From NCBI RefSeq assembly GCF_027023865.1, contig NZ_JALVUC010000016.1, positions 32,102 through 96,101 on the forward strand: a DNA stretch of 64,000 nt. Direction: 5' to 3'. Numbering within the stretch: the stretch's first letter is position 1; each line of letters opens with the position of its first letter. Source of the DNA: Thermococcus sp. (GTDB taxonomy: Archaea > Methanobacteriota_B > Thermococci > Thermococcales > Thermococcaceae). Made by a program: the position numbers and the translations under genes. The notes under the pieces were generated by a model that did not search any database, was not told where the DNA came from, and saw only the letters and a list, made by a program, of their open reading frames with translations. Below, one piece after another: positions 16,838-26,010 of the stretch.

Positions 16838-17299
16838 CTAATCTACTAGCACCATCCCGTACAAAACGCTTTCGGAGAAGTTGATTTTCACGAGCCTTCC
16901 TATTTCTATCCCAATTGCGTCTATGCTTGGCCTGACTTTCGTTGGAAACCTACAGGGTTCGCCGCGCTCGAATGGACAGTCGTCGCAGAGATTGCATGAG
17001 CCTGGAAAGAGCGCCATAGCGTAGAGGTTGCCCTCTCTGAAAAGCTCTGTCTCTCTCTTTAGGAGGTATAGAATAGCCCTTCGTTTTTCGTTCTCGAAGT
17101 CATCCATGTCTATGGAGAACTTTATTAGGATGGCTTTTCTGAAGTGTCCTATCCACTCCCGCGCTTCCTTCCAGTCGGGCACGTGAGGCGGACAGCTCGG
17201 TCTCTTCCCATACATAGAGCAGGTGCGACACTTCCACATAGGCCGAGGTGAAACAACTATATCCTCCGCAGGGATCTCCCTTTCCCATATGACGTGCAT
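16838..17299 (-). CDS. DUF2284-type cysteine-rich metal-binding protein
   Basis: 153 residues rich in cysteine: WKCRTCSMYGKRPSCPPH near residue 25 and GSCNLCDDCPFERGEPC near residue 115, typical of the COG5423/DUF2284 predicted metal-binding proteins. It may hold a zinc or Fe-S centre. First gene of the operon with the CARF-like and PIN genes. A TATA-like GGTTAAATACTGG lies about 25 bp before ATG 17299, suggesting a leaderless or near-leaderless transcript; TTG 17338 and ATG 17317 are in-frame alternatives overlapping the promoter. Confidence 0.7.
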   Translation of the reverse strand: MHVIWEREIPAEDIVVSPRPMWKCRTCSMYGKRPSCPPHVPDWKEAREWIGHFRKAILIKFSIDMDDFENEKRRAILYLLKRETELFREGNLYAMALFPGSCNLCDDCPFERGEPCRFPTKVRPSIDAIGIEIGRLVKINFSESVLYGMVLVD

Positions 17300-17442
17300 G
17301 ATAGTCCAAAATGGCATCCAGTATTTAACCTTTGGCAAAACTCTTTTACGGGGAAAGTGCGTAGCTTAAACCATGAGGGGGCTAAGCCCCCATACTAACT
17401 GTCCTTATAATCGGGAGCGAATGCATCTCTGGAGGTGAAAAC

Positions 17443-17922
17443 TTGAACACCCCAAAGACCCTTGAGATTGGTTCCATCTTCCATAACAACGACCACATTC
17501 CGGTGGAGTTCACCTGCGACGGCGACGATGTGAACCCACCGATCTTCATTGGACGTATAGACCCAACCGTGAAGAGCCTGGCCATAATCGTGGACGACCC
17601 CGATGCTCCGATGGGCACGTTCACCCATTGGATAGCGTGGAACATACCACCCCTAGGAGAGATTCCAAAGGGTGTCCCAAAGGATGATGTTGTTGAGGCA
17701 CCGGTTAGAATGATCCAAGGTAGGAACGACTTTGGAAGGGTAGGCTACGGCGGACCTTGTCCCCCCAAGGGACATGGAATCCACCACTACCACTTCAAAG
17801 TCTACGCCCTCGATACCGAGCTTGGTCTCCCTACTGGGGTGGCAAGAAAAGAACTGGAGAGAGTCATAGAAGGGCACGTTATCCAGTGGGGAGAACTTAT
17901 AGGCATCTATGAGAGGAAATGA
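17443..17922 (+). CDS. YbhB/YbcL (PEBP/Raf-kinase-inhibitor-like) family protein
   Basis: 159 residues with the phosphatidylethanolamine-binding-protein signatures FTCDGDDVNPPI, DDPDAPMGTFTHWIAW and GHGIHHYHFKVYALD; cytosolic, anion-binding pocket, biological role unclear in prokaryotes. The start is TTG at 17443, fixed by GGAGGTGAAAAC immediately upstream. TATA-like CCTTATAATC lies at about 17402-17412. Confidence 0.92.
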   Translation: MNTPKTLEIGSIFHNNDHIPVEFTCDGDDVNPPIFIGRIDPTVKSLAIIVDDPDAPMGTFTHWIAWNIPPLGEIPKGVPKDDVVEAPVRMIQGRNDFGRVGYGGPCPPKGHGIHHYHFKVYALDTELGLPTGVARKELERVIEGHVIQWGELIGIYERK

Positions 17923-17938
17923 GATCACAAAGTTCTCG

Positions 17939-18205
17939 TTATCTTCCTTTGCCCTTAGGTTCCATGAGTTTCACTACGAGGTTTATGGCGCTCTGAAGGG
18001 CCGACAGGAAGTTCAGCGTGAAGAATATCCAGTCACCGATTATGTAGGAGTAGGCTGTGAGGAGGCTCGCGGCAGTGACGTAGATTATTATGAACCCCAA
18101 GTTGAGGGGGCAGTGCCTTTTCTTAATCGTCTCCACCGTCTGTGGAACCCAAGAGCCGACGAGGAGTAGCATTCCAAGTAGTCCGATTATCTCTCCACCG
18201 TTCAT
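17939..18205 (-). CDS. SemiSWEET-like PQ-loop membrane protein
   Basis: 88 residues, three predicted membrane helices. The first ends in GSWVPQTVETIKKR, which carries the PQ motif of the SWEET/PQ-loop fold, and the length fits a single triple-helix bundle. Such proteins dimerise to form sugar transporters. Substrate unknown. GGTGAGAAA precedes ATG 18205. Confidence 0.75.
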   Translation of the reverse strand: MNGGEIIGLLGMLLLVGSWVPQTVETIKKRHCPLNLGFIIIYVTAASLLTAYSYIIGDWIFFTLNFLSALQSAINLVVKLMEPKGKGR

Positions 18206-18304
18206 TTTCTCACCTTGTTGGGGAAAGAGGGAACCTAAAAAAGGCTTGTGGATTCCTTTCTGTTAACTTTTTCCCTCAAGAAGGAGATTATAAACAGTCC
18301 GGCG

Positions 18305-18768
18305 CTAAAGCTGGCTGGCAAGCCTAGACATAGCCCATGTTTTAACGTCCTCGTCCATTATGCCGTTGATTATCCCCATGGCCTCCGAGATTTTGCCCTC
18401 CTTCGCCAAAGAGAGGGCTACCTCCGCTTCCACCTTTGCGCGCCCGGGAAGTTCCCTTATGTACCCGGCGATCTTCAAGGCCTCTTCTGATTTCCCGAGG
18501 TTCAGGAACTCAAAGGCCAGGCTCATGAGGGCCTTCGTCGATTCTTCGGGCTTCTTTATGTCGAGTGCCGCTTTAATTGCCCTGTTGAGAAACTCGGAGT
18601 AGTCGTCGTTTCTCTTGGCCGCTTCAACCGCTATCTGGGATATCGCTTTGGAGCGTATCACATCGTCGGTTATTTCCTCTGCCATATTTAAAGCCTCGTT
18701 CACCTTCCCGAATTGATGAGCTTTTGAACCGCCTCGTAGAGGCCCCTGGAGCGGTACCACTCCTGCAT
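18305..18768 (-). pseudogene. Alpha-solenoid repeat protein with a single-base frameshift
   Basis: The start MQEWYRSRGLYEAVQ (ATG 18768, after GGGGGATGAAC) runs to LINSG and then meets a stop because one base is missing in a GGG run at 18707-18709. In the adjacent frame the protein resumes as KVNEALNMAEEI and continues as helical repeats to the stop at 18305. Restoring one G gives about 154 continuous residues of TPR-like solenoid. Either a real inactivating deletion, programmed slippage, or a sequencing error. Similar in style to the protein at 1931-3232. Confidence 0.7.
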
Positions 18769-18886
18769 GTTCATCCCCCCATTACTTCGGCACTTGAAGA
18801 TTTAAACGTTCCCTACTCACTGCAGTTTTTATCAAAGGGGCGGCAGGGTTTATAACCCCTGGGCTAAACTGTAAACGGGTGATTGA

Positions 18887-19468
18887 ATGAAAAAGGTTGG
18901 GTTGGTTCTAATAGTTGCACTCCTCATCGGCTTCGCCGCGGGGTGTATATCAACCCCCTCTGGCGGAACCCACACGACTTCCACGACTTCAACAACCTCC
19001 AAAGCTCAGCCAACGAACTACGTTGTGGTCAACGGCACCAAGATTTACCTCAACGAGATCCACTTCTACATGTACGGCCTTAAGACCTGCCCCCACTGCA
19101 GACACATGCACGAGTGGATTCCCAAGGAATACGGCAACTCTTCCCTCACCTACTATGAACTCCTGAACAACGAGACAAACATGAAGCTCTTTGCCCAGAT
19201 ATCAAAGCTTACGGGCATAAACGGAGTTCCAGCCATTGCGATTACATACAACGGTAGCCTGATGGCCATAATGGAGGGAGAGTTCAACGTCACCGCAACA
19301 CCCCAGATAATCCATGCGGCAATGGTCAACAACGGCACACTTCTCTTCGTTGGCAGGGCGTATATACTCCCCCACAAAGATCCCAAGGCGCAAAAGGCCA
19401 TTAAAGAGCTCTACGACCTCTTCGTGAAGCATGAGATGCCAACCAACACCACATCTCAGGGCGGCTGA
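18887..19468 (+). CDS. Thioredoxin-like lipoprotein with CPHC active site
   Basis: 193 residues. A signal peptide and lipobox (FAAGC, Cys at about residue 20) anchor it outside the cell, followed by a Thr/Ser linker. The domain has KTCPHCRHMHEW, the CPHC dithiol motif of DsbA-type oxidoreductases, and INGVPAIAI with the cis-Pro of thioredoxin folds. Sequons suggest glycosylation. The next gene encodes a CcdA-like electron carrier, so the pair probably forms an extracytoplasmic thiol redox relay. GGGTGATTGA precedes ATG 18887. Confidence 0.88.
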   Translation: MKKVGLVLIVALLIGFAAGCISTPSGGTHTTSTTSTTSKAQPTNYVVVNGTKIYLNEIHFYMYGLKTCPHCRHMHEWIPKEYGNSSLTYYELLNNETNMKLFAQISKLTGINGVPAIAITYNGSLMAIMEGEFNVTATPQIIHAAMVNNGTLLFVGRAYILPHKDPKAQKAIKELYDLFVKHEMPTNTTSQGG

Positions 19469-19538
19469 TTCAATTAACTTCTTATTTTAAACCTTTTGTT
19501 CTGGAAAAAGTCAAAAGGTTTTCTCCAAAGTTCCCCTT

Positions 19539-20273
19539 ATGAGGGGTGAAATCAAAGCTTTTGGACTGATAATTGGACTGTCCTTCTTCATCAGCGCCGC
19601 GGTTCTCTGGGTCCTTGGCATTCCGGGATTTATACCCAAGTTCTACGCCCTAGCGATGAGTGATTCAATCAATCCCTGCACCTTTGTGATATACACCATG
19701 CTCCTGATAGCAGTCTCGGTCAGAGAAGTTTCAAGGAAGCGGCTCTACGTCATAGGCTCGGCCTTCATCTTGGCTGTCTATGTTTCGTACTATCTACTCG
19801 GTGTGGGTCTTCTATTCTTGGGGCAGTACATCCCACTCTGGGCAGCGGGTGTCTTCGCAGTCGCCTTCGGTGCGTACACGATTGCCACAGGACTTCTTGA
19901 GAGGTCCCGCATAGGCGACAAGGGGAAAATCCGGAGGAGGATTTTCTCTTCCGATGCAACCTTTCTGGGGTCTTTTACCCTAGGTATGGTTGTTTCCACG
20001 ACCCTTTTGCCTTGTTCCGCTGGTAGCTACCTTGTTTACACCACCATAATAGCCCGCGGAAGCAGGGCCCTGGCCTTCCTACTTCTTGCCTTATACAACG
20101 TCATCTTTGTCCTACCGCTGGTCATCATCCTTCTGGCAATGGGGGGTGTGAGCGAGAGCAAGCGGTTTTCGCAGGCCATGGTGAGGCACAGTGCCGGACT
20201 TTCTGTCATAGCGGGAATCCTCCTCATCGCCATAGGCATCTGGGTGCTCTTCGCTCAGAACACCCTCGCGTAG
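19539..20273 (+). CDS. CcdA/DsbD-like membrane thiol electron carrier
   Basis: 244 residues with six or seven membrane helices. Two conserved cysteines sit in SINPCTFVIY and TTLLPCSAGSYLVY, as in CcdA, which passes reducing equivalents from cytosolic thioredoxin across the membrane. Its likely client is the CPHC lipoprotein just upstream (70 bp). The last 19 nt overlap the convergent Lrp gene. Confidence 0.88.
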   Translation: MRGEIKAFGLIIGLSFFISAAVLWVLGIPGFIPKFYALAMSDSINPCTFVIYTMLLIAVSVREVSRKRLYVIGSAFILAVYVSYYLLGVGLLFLGQYIPLWAAGVFAVAFGAYTIATGLLERSRIGDKGKIRRRIFSSDATFLGSFTLGMVVSTTLLPCSAGSYLVYTTIIARGSRALAFLLLALYNVIFVLPLVIILLAMGGVSESKRFSQAMVRHSAGLSVIAGILLIAIGIWVLFAQNTLA

Positions 20274-20716
20274 CCCCACTTGCGGACGCTGGTCAGGATT
20301 GATGTTTCCGTGCTCCTTATCCCATCCACCCTTCCGAGCTTCTCGATGAGGAAGTTCTCAAGCTCGTGCAAGTCCCTCACGGTAACCTGCATGAGTATGT
20401 CGTGAGCACCGGTCGCTATGCCGAGAACGTCAACCTCCGGCAGCTTTTCCAGCTCCTCGGCGGCCTTCTTCACTCTACTTGGCTCAACGTCAACTGCTAT
20501 GAAGGCGACTATTGAATAACCTGCCTTGAAAGGATTTATCAGCGCCGCGAACTTCCTGATGATCCCGCGCTCCGCCAGCCTCTTTACCCTAAGCCTCACC
20601 GTGGATTCCGGTACCTTCAACCTTCTGGCTATCTTGGAGTAGCTCGCCCTCCCGTCATCCTGAAGGACGTTTAGTATCATCCTGTCAAGGCTGTCAATCT
20701 TTTCGTTACTTCGCAT
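20255..20716 (-). CDS. Lrp/AsnC family transcriptional regulator, divergent from an aminotransferase
   Basis: 153 residues: helix-turn-helix (GRASYSKIARRLKVPESTVR, about 24-43) and RAM domain (about 65-153). Start ATG 20716 follows GGTGATAAT. It shares a 118-bp AT-rich promoter region with the divergent class III aminotransferase at 20835, so it probably controls that gene and itself. Confidence 0.9.
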   Translation of the reverse strand: MRSNEKIDSLDRMILNVLQDDGRASYSKIARRLKVPESTVRLRVKRLAERGIIRKFAALINPFKAGYSIVAFIAVDVEPSRVKKAAEELEKLPEVDVLGIATGAHDILMQVTVRDLHELENFLIEKLGRVDGIRSTETSILTSVRKWGYARVF

Positions 20717-20834
20717 ATTATCACCTTATTTTCTATTAATCACTTCTACTATTTTTAAGTTTTTTAGCTGAATACGTAGAATATCACCGAAATTCCTATT
20801 AGTTCCAAACGCGTATAGCAGTATGGGTGGGAGC

Positions 20835-22178
20835 ATGGGATACCCGGATAACAAAGATGAAGTCCTTGAGAGATATTCTAAGATTTTTTCCAGGGCATCT
20901 AGAGTTACATACTCCCCAATAGTCCCGTTGAGGGCCGAGAACGCCCGTGTTTGGGATTTTGAGGGGAGGGAGTACATAGACTTTCTAAGCGATGCGGCCG
21001 TTCAAAACGTCGGCCACAACAACCCGCGGGTGGTTGAAGCGGTGAAGAGAACCGCCGACAGACTGCTTCACTTCACGTTCATCTACGGGTTCCCGATAGA
21101 GCCACTCCTTCTTGCGGAGAAACTTGCGGAGATTGCTCCGATGGAGGGTGTAAAGGTTTCCCTCGGCCTCAGCGGGAGCGATGCCAACGACGGTGCCATA
21201 AAGTTCGCGAGGGCATACACGGGCAGAAGGGCTGTTTTAAGCTACCTTCGAAGCTACTACGGCTCAACATATGGGGCCATGAGCATCACCGGTCTCGATT
21301 TTGAGGTGCGCTCCAAGGTCGGTCAGCTTAGTGATGTTCATTTCATTCCATATCCCAACTGCTACCGCTGTCCCTTTGGGAAGGAGCCCGGGAAATGCCA
21401 CATGGAGTGCCTGGAGTACCTGAAAGAGAAGTTTGAGGGTGAAGTTCATGCGGATGGTGTTGCAGTCCTCATGGCTGAACCTGTGCAGGGAGACGCGGGC
21501 ATGGTGGTTCCTCCGGAGGAATACTTCAAGAGACTGAAGAGAATCCTAGACGAGCATGGGATTCTCCTAGCGGTGGACGAGGTTCAGAGCGGCCTTGGTA
21601 GGACCGGGAAATGGTTCGCGATAGGGCATTTCGGTGTCGAACCCGACATAGTAACCCTCGCCAAGCCCCTAGGCGGTGGCCTTCCGATAAGTGCAATAAT
21701 CGGCAGGGAGGAGATAATGGACTCAATTCCTCCGATGGGTCACGCGTTCACCCTGAGCGGAAACCCCGTCACGAGCGCTGCCGCTTTGGCGGTGATCGAG
21801 GAAATAGAAGAGCGGGATCTCCTGGAGCGCGCTGAACGGCTTGGTAGATATGCAAAGAGGAGATTGGAGGGGATGAAAAAGCGGCACGAGATGATAGGAG
21901 ACGTCCGCGGCCTTGGCCTCATGCTCGGTGTTGACCTCGTAAAGGACAGGGAGACGAAGGAGAGGGCCTACGAGGAGGCAAGAAAGGTAGTCTGGAGGGC
22001 CTACGAACTGGGGCTCATAGTTGCCTTTCTTCAGGGCAACGTTCTAAGGATCCAGCCACCGTTGACGATAGAAGAGGAACTTCTTGAGAAGGGGCTTGAT
22101 ATACTTGAAGGGGCCATCGAGGATGTTGAGGAGGGAAAAGTCTCGGACGAAGTTTTGAAAAAAGTGGAGGGATGGTAG
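20835..22178 (+). CDS. Class III PLP-dependent aminotransferase (or amino-acid racemase of the same fold)
   Basis: 447 residues. PLP-binding features include [30 protein letters not shown] and the lysine of [13 protein letters not shown], with ALSGNPV-type [12 protein letters not shown] near the C-terminal third. A cysteine-rich insertion ([14 protein letters not shown]) is typical of the Thermococcales members of the GABA/ornithine aminotransferase family, some of which are amino-acid racemases, so the substrate is uncertain. ATG 20835 is preferred over 20823 because GGTGGGAGC precedes it. Probably controlled by the divergent Lrp protein. Confidence 0.88.
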   Translation: MGYPDNKDEVLERYSKIFSRASRVTYSPIVPLRAENARVWDFEGREYIDFLSDAAVQNVGHNNPRVVEAVKRTADRLLHFTFIYGFPIEPLLLAEKLAEIAPMEGVKVSLGLSGSDANDGAIKFARAYTGRRAVLSYLRSYYGSTYGAMSITGLDFEVRSKVGQLSDVHFIPYPNCYRCPFGKEPGKCHMECLEYLKEKFEGEVHADGVAVLMAEPVQGDAGMVVPPEEYFKRLKRILDEHGILLAVDEVQSGLGRTGKWFAIGHFGVEPDIVTLAKPLGGGLPISAIIGREEIMDSIPPMGHAFTLSGNPVTSAAALAVIEEIEERDLLERAERLGRYAKRRLEGMKKRHEMIGDVRGLGLMLGVDLVKDRETKERAYEEARKVVWRAYELGLIVAFLQGNVLRIQPPLTIEEELLEKGLDILEGAIEDVEEGKVSDEVLKKVEGW

Positions 22179-22817
22179 TCAGAAGACCGAGATGTCTTGC
22201 CCTCCTTTCTCCCCTTCGACGTTCAGCTCCTCGGGCATGTTGTTGAACCCAAGGATGACGAATATCCTAGCCACCAGTATCAACAGGAGCCCCACCAGTA
22301 TTATTGTGGTGATGGCCCCCCACTTGAACCAGCTGGCGGCGTCTTTGAACTCCTTCGTCCCGGTTATCTCGTACATCGCACTCCAGGCCTTCATCTCAAA
22401 GTACGCGCTGACGATGGCCACCGCGACGACGAGGAGCAACATTCCAAAGATCGACATTACGATGCCCGTGTTCGATCCACCGTAGTTCTGTGTTATTACG
22501 ACGTTTTCGCCTGGGGTTACCGTAGTGGAACCGGAGAAACTCTCGCTCGTCTGGACACCCATACTGGCGAGACCCGTGAGGCTCAACGAGACCACCAAGA
22601 CCAGGATCAGCACCGACATTAAGGTTATGACCGCGTAGAGATAGTTTCTGAAGGGTCTGCCGTCTTCAACTGCCTCCCCTACCCTGTGCAGGGCCACGAG
22701 GACGAGTATGAAGCCAACGAGTGAGATGACGATGCCCACATAGGGAATGAAACTGCCGACGAGCGCTATAACCGCACCCCACATGCCAAGGTTTTTCTCA
22801 CCTGCTACGTTGACCAT
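22179..22817 (-). CDS. DUF996 membrane protein, copy 1
   Basis: 212 residues with about five membrane helices (GAVIALVGSFIPYVGIVISL, VLILVLVVSLSLTGL, MSIFGMLLLVVAVAIVSA, AITTIILVGLLLILVARIF) and FEMKAWSAMYEITGTKEF, the conserved DUF996 segment. Ends NMPEELNVEG...ISVF, like its neighbour. ATG 22817 has GGTGGTTTTC upstream. Function unknown. Confidence 0.85.
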   Translation of the reverse strand: MVNVAGEKNLGMWGAVIALVGSFIPYVGIVISLVGFILVLVALHRVGEAVEDGRPFRNYLYAVITLMSVLILVLVVSLSLTGLASMGVQTSESFSGSTTVTPGENVVITQNYGGSNTGIVMSIFGMLLLVVAVAIVSAYFEMKAWSAMYEITGTKEFKDAASWFKWGAITTIILVGLLLILVARIFVILGFNNMPEELNVEGEKGGQDISVF

Positions 22818-22878
22818 GAAAACCACCACGTACAAATTAACTTTTAGCTTAAAAAGTTTACACTAAAAAGTAAGAAAT

Positions 22879-23463
22879 TTAGAAGACGGCCACCATCTCA
22901 TCATCCTGCCCGGTTTCGATCTCCTCCGGCATGTTTGCAAAGGCGAGTATCTGGTAGATCGCCGCCACGAAGAGCAGTATAAGCCCAACGAGGATTATGA
23001 GTGTTATCGCTCCCCACATCAGGAAGTTCGCGGTTTTTTTGAACTCCTCAATTTTTGTAATCTCGTACGCTGCTCTCCAGGTCTTTATCGTGAAGTATAT
23101 CCCGATTATTGCCCCCGCAAGCAGGAGGAGTATGGCCGTCCCGAGCAGGCCGATTCCAATGGTGTTCGTGCCCGTTGGGTGGTCAACGAACCCAGGTGCA
23201 GAGACTATCCCGATCAGCATGAACACCACAGCAACGGCGGCGATGCCTATGCTAACGACGACTGCGTAGAGGTAATACCTGAACGGCCTCTCATCTCCAA
23301 GTTTGTCCCCGAGGCCTTTGAGGGCTATGAGGATGAGCACCTGGCCTATCAACGAAGTCGTTCCCAGGAACACCCCAACGTAGGGAATAATCCCAAGGAA
23401 CCCTCCGATCAGCACGAGAATAGATCCCACAAGTCCGAGGCTCTTCTCTCTTCGAACGTCCAC
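22879..23463 (-). CDS. DUF996 membrane protein, copy 2
   Basis: 194 residues, about five membrane helices, GIYFTIKTWRAAYEITKIEEF matching the same conserved segment as copy 1 and a NMPEEIETG...VAVF tail. GTG start at 23463 after GGTGATTCT. The two genes are a tandem duplication 61 bp apart. Role unknown. Confidence 0.85.
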   Translation of the reverse strand: MDVRREKSLGLVGSILVLIGGFLGIIPYVGVFLGTTSLIGQVLILIALKGLGDKLGDERPFRYYLYAVVVSIGIAAVAVVFMLIGIVSAPGFVDHPTGTNTIGIGLLGTAILLLLAGAIIGIYFTIKTWRAAYEITKIEEFKKTANFLMWGAITLIILVGLILLFVAAIYQILAFANMPEEIETGQDDEMVAVF

Positions 23464-23544
23464 AGAATCACCTCGACCTGTGGTAGATATATCACCTTAA
23501 AAAATTATCGGAAGGTACGAGGGAAATGAAAAAAAGAGGTCCCT

Positions 23545-24222
23545 TCATTGGGGCTTATCTTCGGCGGTGGAGGTCTTCTTCTCGGCAGGCTTGCCTGCGC
23601 CGGGCTCTTCCTTCTTCGCAGGAGACTTTGCGACGGGTTTTGCCGCTGGCTTTGGTCTGGCCGCCGCAGGAGGCCTCAGACCGTAGCCGAGTATCTTGAA
23701 CTCCAGCTTGTCTCCGTCGCGGAGATGGTAGACGTAAATTCCATCGCCCTTCTTTTCTATCTTCTCAACGGGGAAGCGGTAGTCCCCGAACTTCTCGTTG
23801 AGTTCCCTGACTTTGTCCGGGTGTATCGGCACCCAATCGTAAAGCTCGAGATCCTCTTCCAGTCCACTGGTAGTGAGATAGAAGTTCTCACTGAAGCCAA
23901 GCGCTCCCGTTGGGCAGACGTCGACGCAGAACTGGCAGAAGGTACAGCGACCGTAGTCCACCTTTGGGTGGGGTCTCTTCTCCCCTTCTATCCAGGTCAT
24001 CTCTATGGCCCTAGCCGGGCATATCTGGCCGCAGAAGTTACAGCCGACACAGGTCTTCCAGTTCAGCGTGTGGAATCCCCTGTACTTCGGTGCGGGCTCT
24101 ATCTTCTCGAAGGGTATCTTGATGGTTACCGGCTTCTTGAACAGGTACTTTATCCCCATCCAGGGCTTGACGAAGGACTTCTTGATCTTGACTTTCTCTT
24201 CTCCAACGACTCTCGCGGGCAT
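23545..24222 (-). CDS. mbxN: Membrane-bound sulfane sulfur reductase subunit N (NuoI-like ferredoxin)
   Basis: 225 residues. Two 4Fe-4S clusters are bound by CVGCNFCGQICP and CTFCQFCVDVCP (about residues 58-110), relaying electrons from ferredoxin toward the J/L module. An Ala/Pro/Lys-rich disordered tail of about 40 residues follows, unusual for NuoI-like subunits. ATG 24222 is taken because AGGTGATGAAG precedes it and spans the mbxL stop. Last gene of the 13-gene operon. Confidence 0.92.
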   Translation of the reverse strand: MPARVVGEEKVKIKKSFVKPWMGIKYLFKKPVTIKIPFEKIEPAPKYRGFHTLNWKTCVGCNFCGQICPARAIEMTWIEGEKRPHPKVDYGRCTFCQFCVDVCPTGALGFSENFYLTTSGLEEDLELYDWVPIHPDKVRELNEKFGDYRFPVEKIEKKGDGIYVYHLRDGDKLEFKILGYGLRPPAAARPKPAAKPVAKSPAKKEEPGAGKPAEKKTSTAEDKPQ

Positions 24223-24227
24223 CTTCA

Positions 24228-25412
24228 TCACCTGTCTATGTCCGGCGGGCAGTTGTCAAGGGTCTTCAATATGACCGGTACGTCCGCAATGCGTGCCCCC
24301 TTCAAGAGCTCCTCAAGCACAGTAACTCCGTGGCTCTGGCTTGGTCCGCGGAAGTGCGCTCTGTAGGGCTTGTGGCTTCCGTCACTCACTACGTAGGCCC
24401 CGAAGTCACCCTTCGTGCTCTCGACGTGGGCGTAGGCGTCTCCTTTGGGTGGCTTGAACCTTGGAAGGGCCTTTAAGCGTGCGTCCTGAACCATATACGG
24501 TCCGCTTGGCGGCCCCATGTCGAGGAGCTGCTCGAGGATGTAGAGATCCTGCTCTATCTCGTACCTTCTGACGAGGGTTCTCGCGAGGCTGTCACCCTCC
24601 TTGAGGACAGGAATCTCGAAGTCGAGCTGGTCGTAGAGATAGTACGGGTCGTCCTTCCTGACGTCGTACGGGATGCCAACGGCCCTCAGGTTCGGACCGG
24701 TTACGGCGTGCTTGAGGGCAAACCTTTTGTCCATTACCCCTACTCCCTCAGTCCTCTCGAAGGTAATGTAGTTGTCGAAGAGTATCTCGTCGAAATCTTT
24801 CATCTTGCTCTTTATGTACTCCACCGTGTCGCGGAGTTGCCTCAACCAGTGGTCGCCGGGGATGTCCCTTCTAACGCCACCAGGCACGGTGTAGATGTGG
24901 TATACCCTTCCTCCAGTGAGTTCCTCAAAGAGGCGCATGAACCTCTCACGGTATGCTGCCGCCCACTGGCCGGCGGTGTAGAGGCCTATCTCGTTTCCAA
25001 AGCCCATTATCCAGAACATCCAGGAGCTCATCCTTGCCATCTCAAGGACGACGTTCCTTATCCATATAGCTCTGTCTGGAACCTCCCAGCCGACTATCTC
25101 GTCAACTGCCATCGAGTAAATGTTCTCGGGAACGTCGCTTTCCGGAACGCAGATACGCAGGATTAAAGCGATGTTGCTGAAGTAGGGCCTACCCTCGGCG
25201 AGCTTCTCAAAGCCCCTGTGGAGGAAGCCGGGATTGACTATCGCCTTCTCTATCCTGTTGCCGTCCATTTTGAGGATTATGCTGAAGTTTTCGGTTGCCA
25301 TATGCTGTGGGCCGAAGAAAAGCTCATAGACGTCCTTGTCTATGGGGTGGAGGTACATATCATGTTGCTTTGCCTCTTCTCTCAACTCTTTTGGAACCTC
25401 GACGTTTGCCAT
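24228..25412 (-). CDS. mbxL: Membrane-bound sulfane sulfur reductase subunit L (NuoD-like)
   Basis: 394 residues, homologous to hydrogenase large subunits but without NiFe ligation: the N-terminal site reads ALILRICVPESD rather than CGxC, and the C-terminus ends LDNCPPDIDR rather than a CxxC pair. This matches MBX/MBS, which reduces polysulfide using ferredoxin, and argues against a hydrogenase. GNEIGLY and GVRRDIPGDH segments are conserved. ATG 25412 follows GAGGTGGTGAAC. Confidence 0.94.
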   Translation of the reverse strand: MANVEVPKELREEAKQHDMYLHPIDKDVYELFFGPQHMATENFSIILKMDGNRIEKAIVNPGFLHRGFEKLAEGRPYFSNIALILRICVPESDVPENIYSMAVDEIVGWEVPDRAIWIRNVVLEMARMSSWMFWIMGFGNEIGLYTAGQWAAAYRERFMRLFEELTGGRVYHIYTVPGGVRRDIPGDHWLRQLRDTVEYIKSKMKDFDEILFDNYITFERTEGVGVMDKRFALKHAVTGPNLRAVGIPYDVRKDDPYYLYDQLDFEIPVLKEGDSLARTLVRRYEIEQDLYILEQLLDMGPPSGPYMVQDARLKALPRFKPPKGDAYAHVESTKGDFGAYVVSDGSHKPYRAHFRGPSQSHGVTVLEELLKGARIADVPVILKTLDNCPPDIDR

Positions 25413-25422
25413 GTTCACCACC

Positions 25423-26010
25423 TCATATCACGTAGTTCGTCTTGCTCTCATCATACCTGTCGAAGTCTTCCCCATAGATGGTCTTGGCGTAGCCGAGTGT
25501 GTTGAAGTCTTTCCTGAGTGGATGCTTCTCGTACTCCCTAGGTTCGAGGATGAACGGTCCGAGGCGTGGGTTGCCCTCGAAGATTACCCCAAAGAACTCA
25601 TGGGATTCTCTCTCGTATGTCTCGGCAACCGGCCAGATGTCCATGACGGTGGGCAGTTTTGCGTTGTCCCTTGAAATCCTCGTCCTGATGAAGGCGTGGA
25701 TTCCTTCGCTCACGCTCCAGAGCTGGTAGATGAGTTCAAACTCCCCCTCCTTCAGCCAGTCCACGGTGCTTATCTGCATGAGCATCTCAAACTCCTCGCT
25801 TGCAAGCTCGAGGAAGTCGTGTAACCTCCCCGCCGGGACCTTGAATTCGACCCTTCTCTCGCGTCTGACGTTGCCCTCGGCGTACGGTGCCTTCTCGGTG
25901 AGTGCCTTAATGAGTCTCCCCTCCTTGGTGTCGGGAACTGGCTTGGCCTCTTCAACGGGTTTTGCTTCCTCGACTTTACTCTCTCCCGCCTTTTTCTCGT
26001 TCATATCCAT
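25423..26010 (-). CDS. mbxK: Membrane-bound sulfane sulfur reductase subunit K (NuoC-like)
   Basis: 195 residues. NuoC/30-kDa-type fold with the conserved ESHEFFGVIFEGNPRL and LRKDF near the C-terminus. The N-terminal ~35 residues are low complexity, with repeated VEEAKP units. ATG 26010 (GAGGTGGTTGGC upstream) overlaps the mbxJ stop by 10 nt; the longer frame to 26043 has no ribosome site. Confidence 0.9.
   Translation of the reverse strand: MDMNEKKAGESKVEEAKPVEEAKPVPDTKEGRLIKALTEKAPYAEGNVRRERRVEFKVPAGRLHDFLELASEEFEMLMQISTVDWLKEGEFELIYQLWSVSEGIHAFIRTRISRDNAKLPTVMDIWPVAETYERESHEFFGVIFEGNPRLGPFILEPREYEKHPLRKDFNTLGYAKTIYGEDFDRYDESKTNYVI

Noticed and set aside
25336..25674. + strand frames across the mbxK/mbxL junction
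   Set aside because: Antisense to conserved Fe-S and NuoC/NuoD motifs; no independent support.
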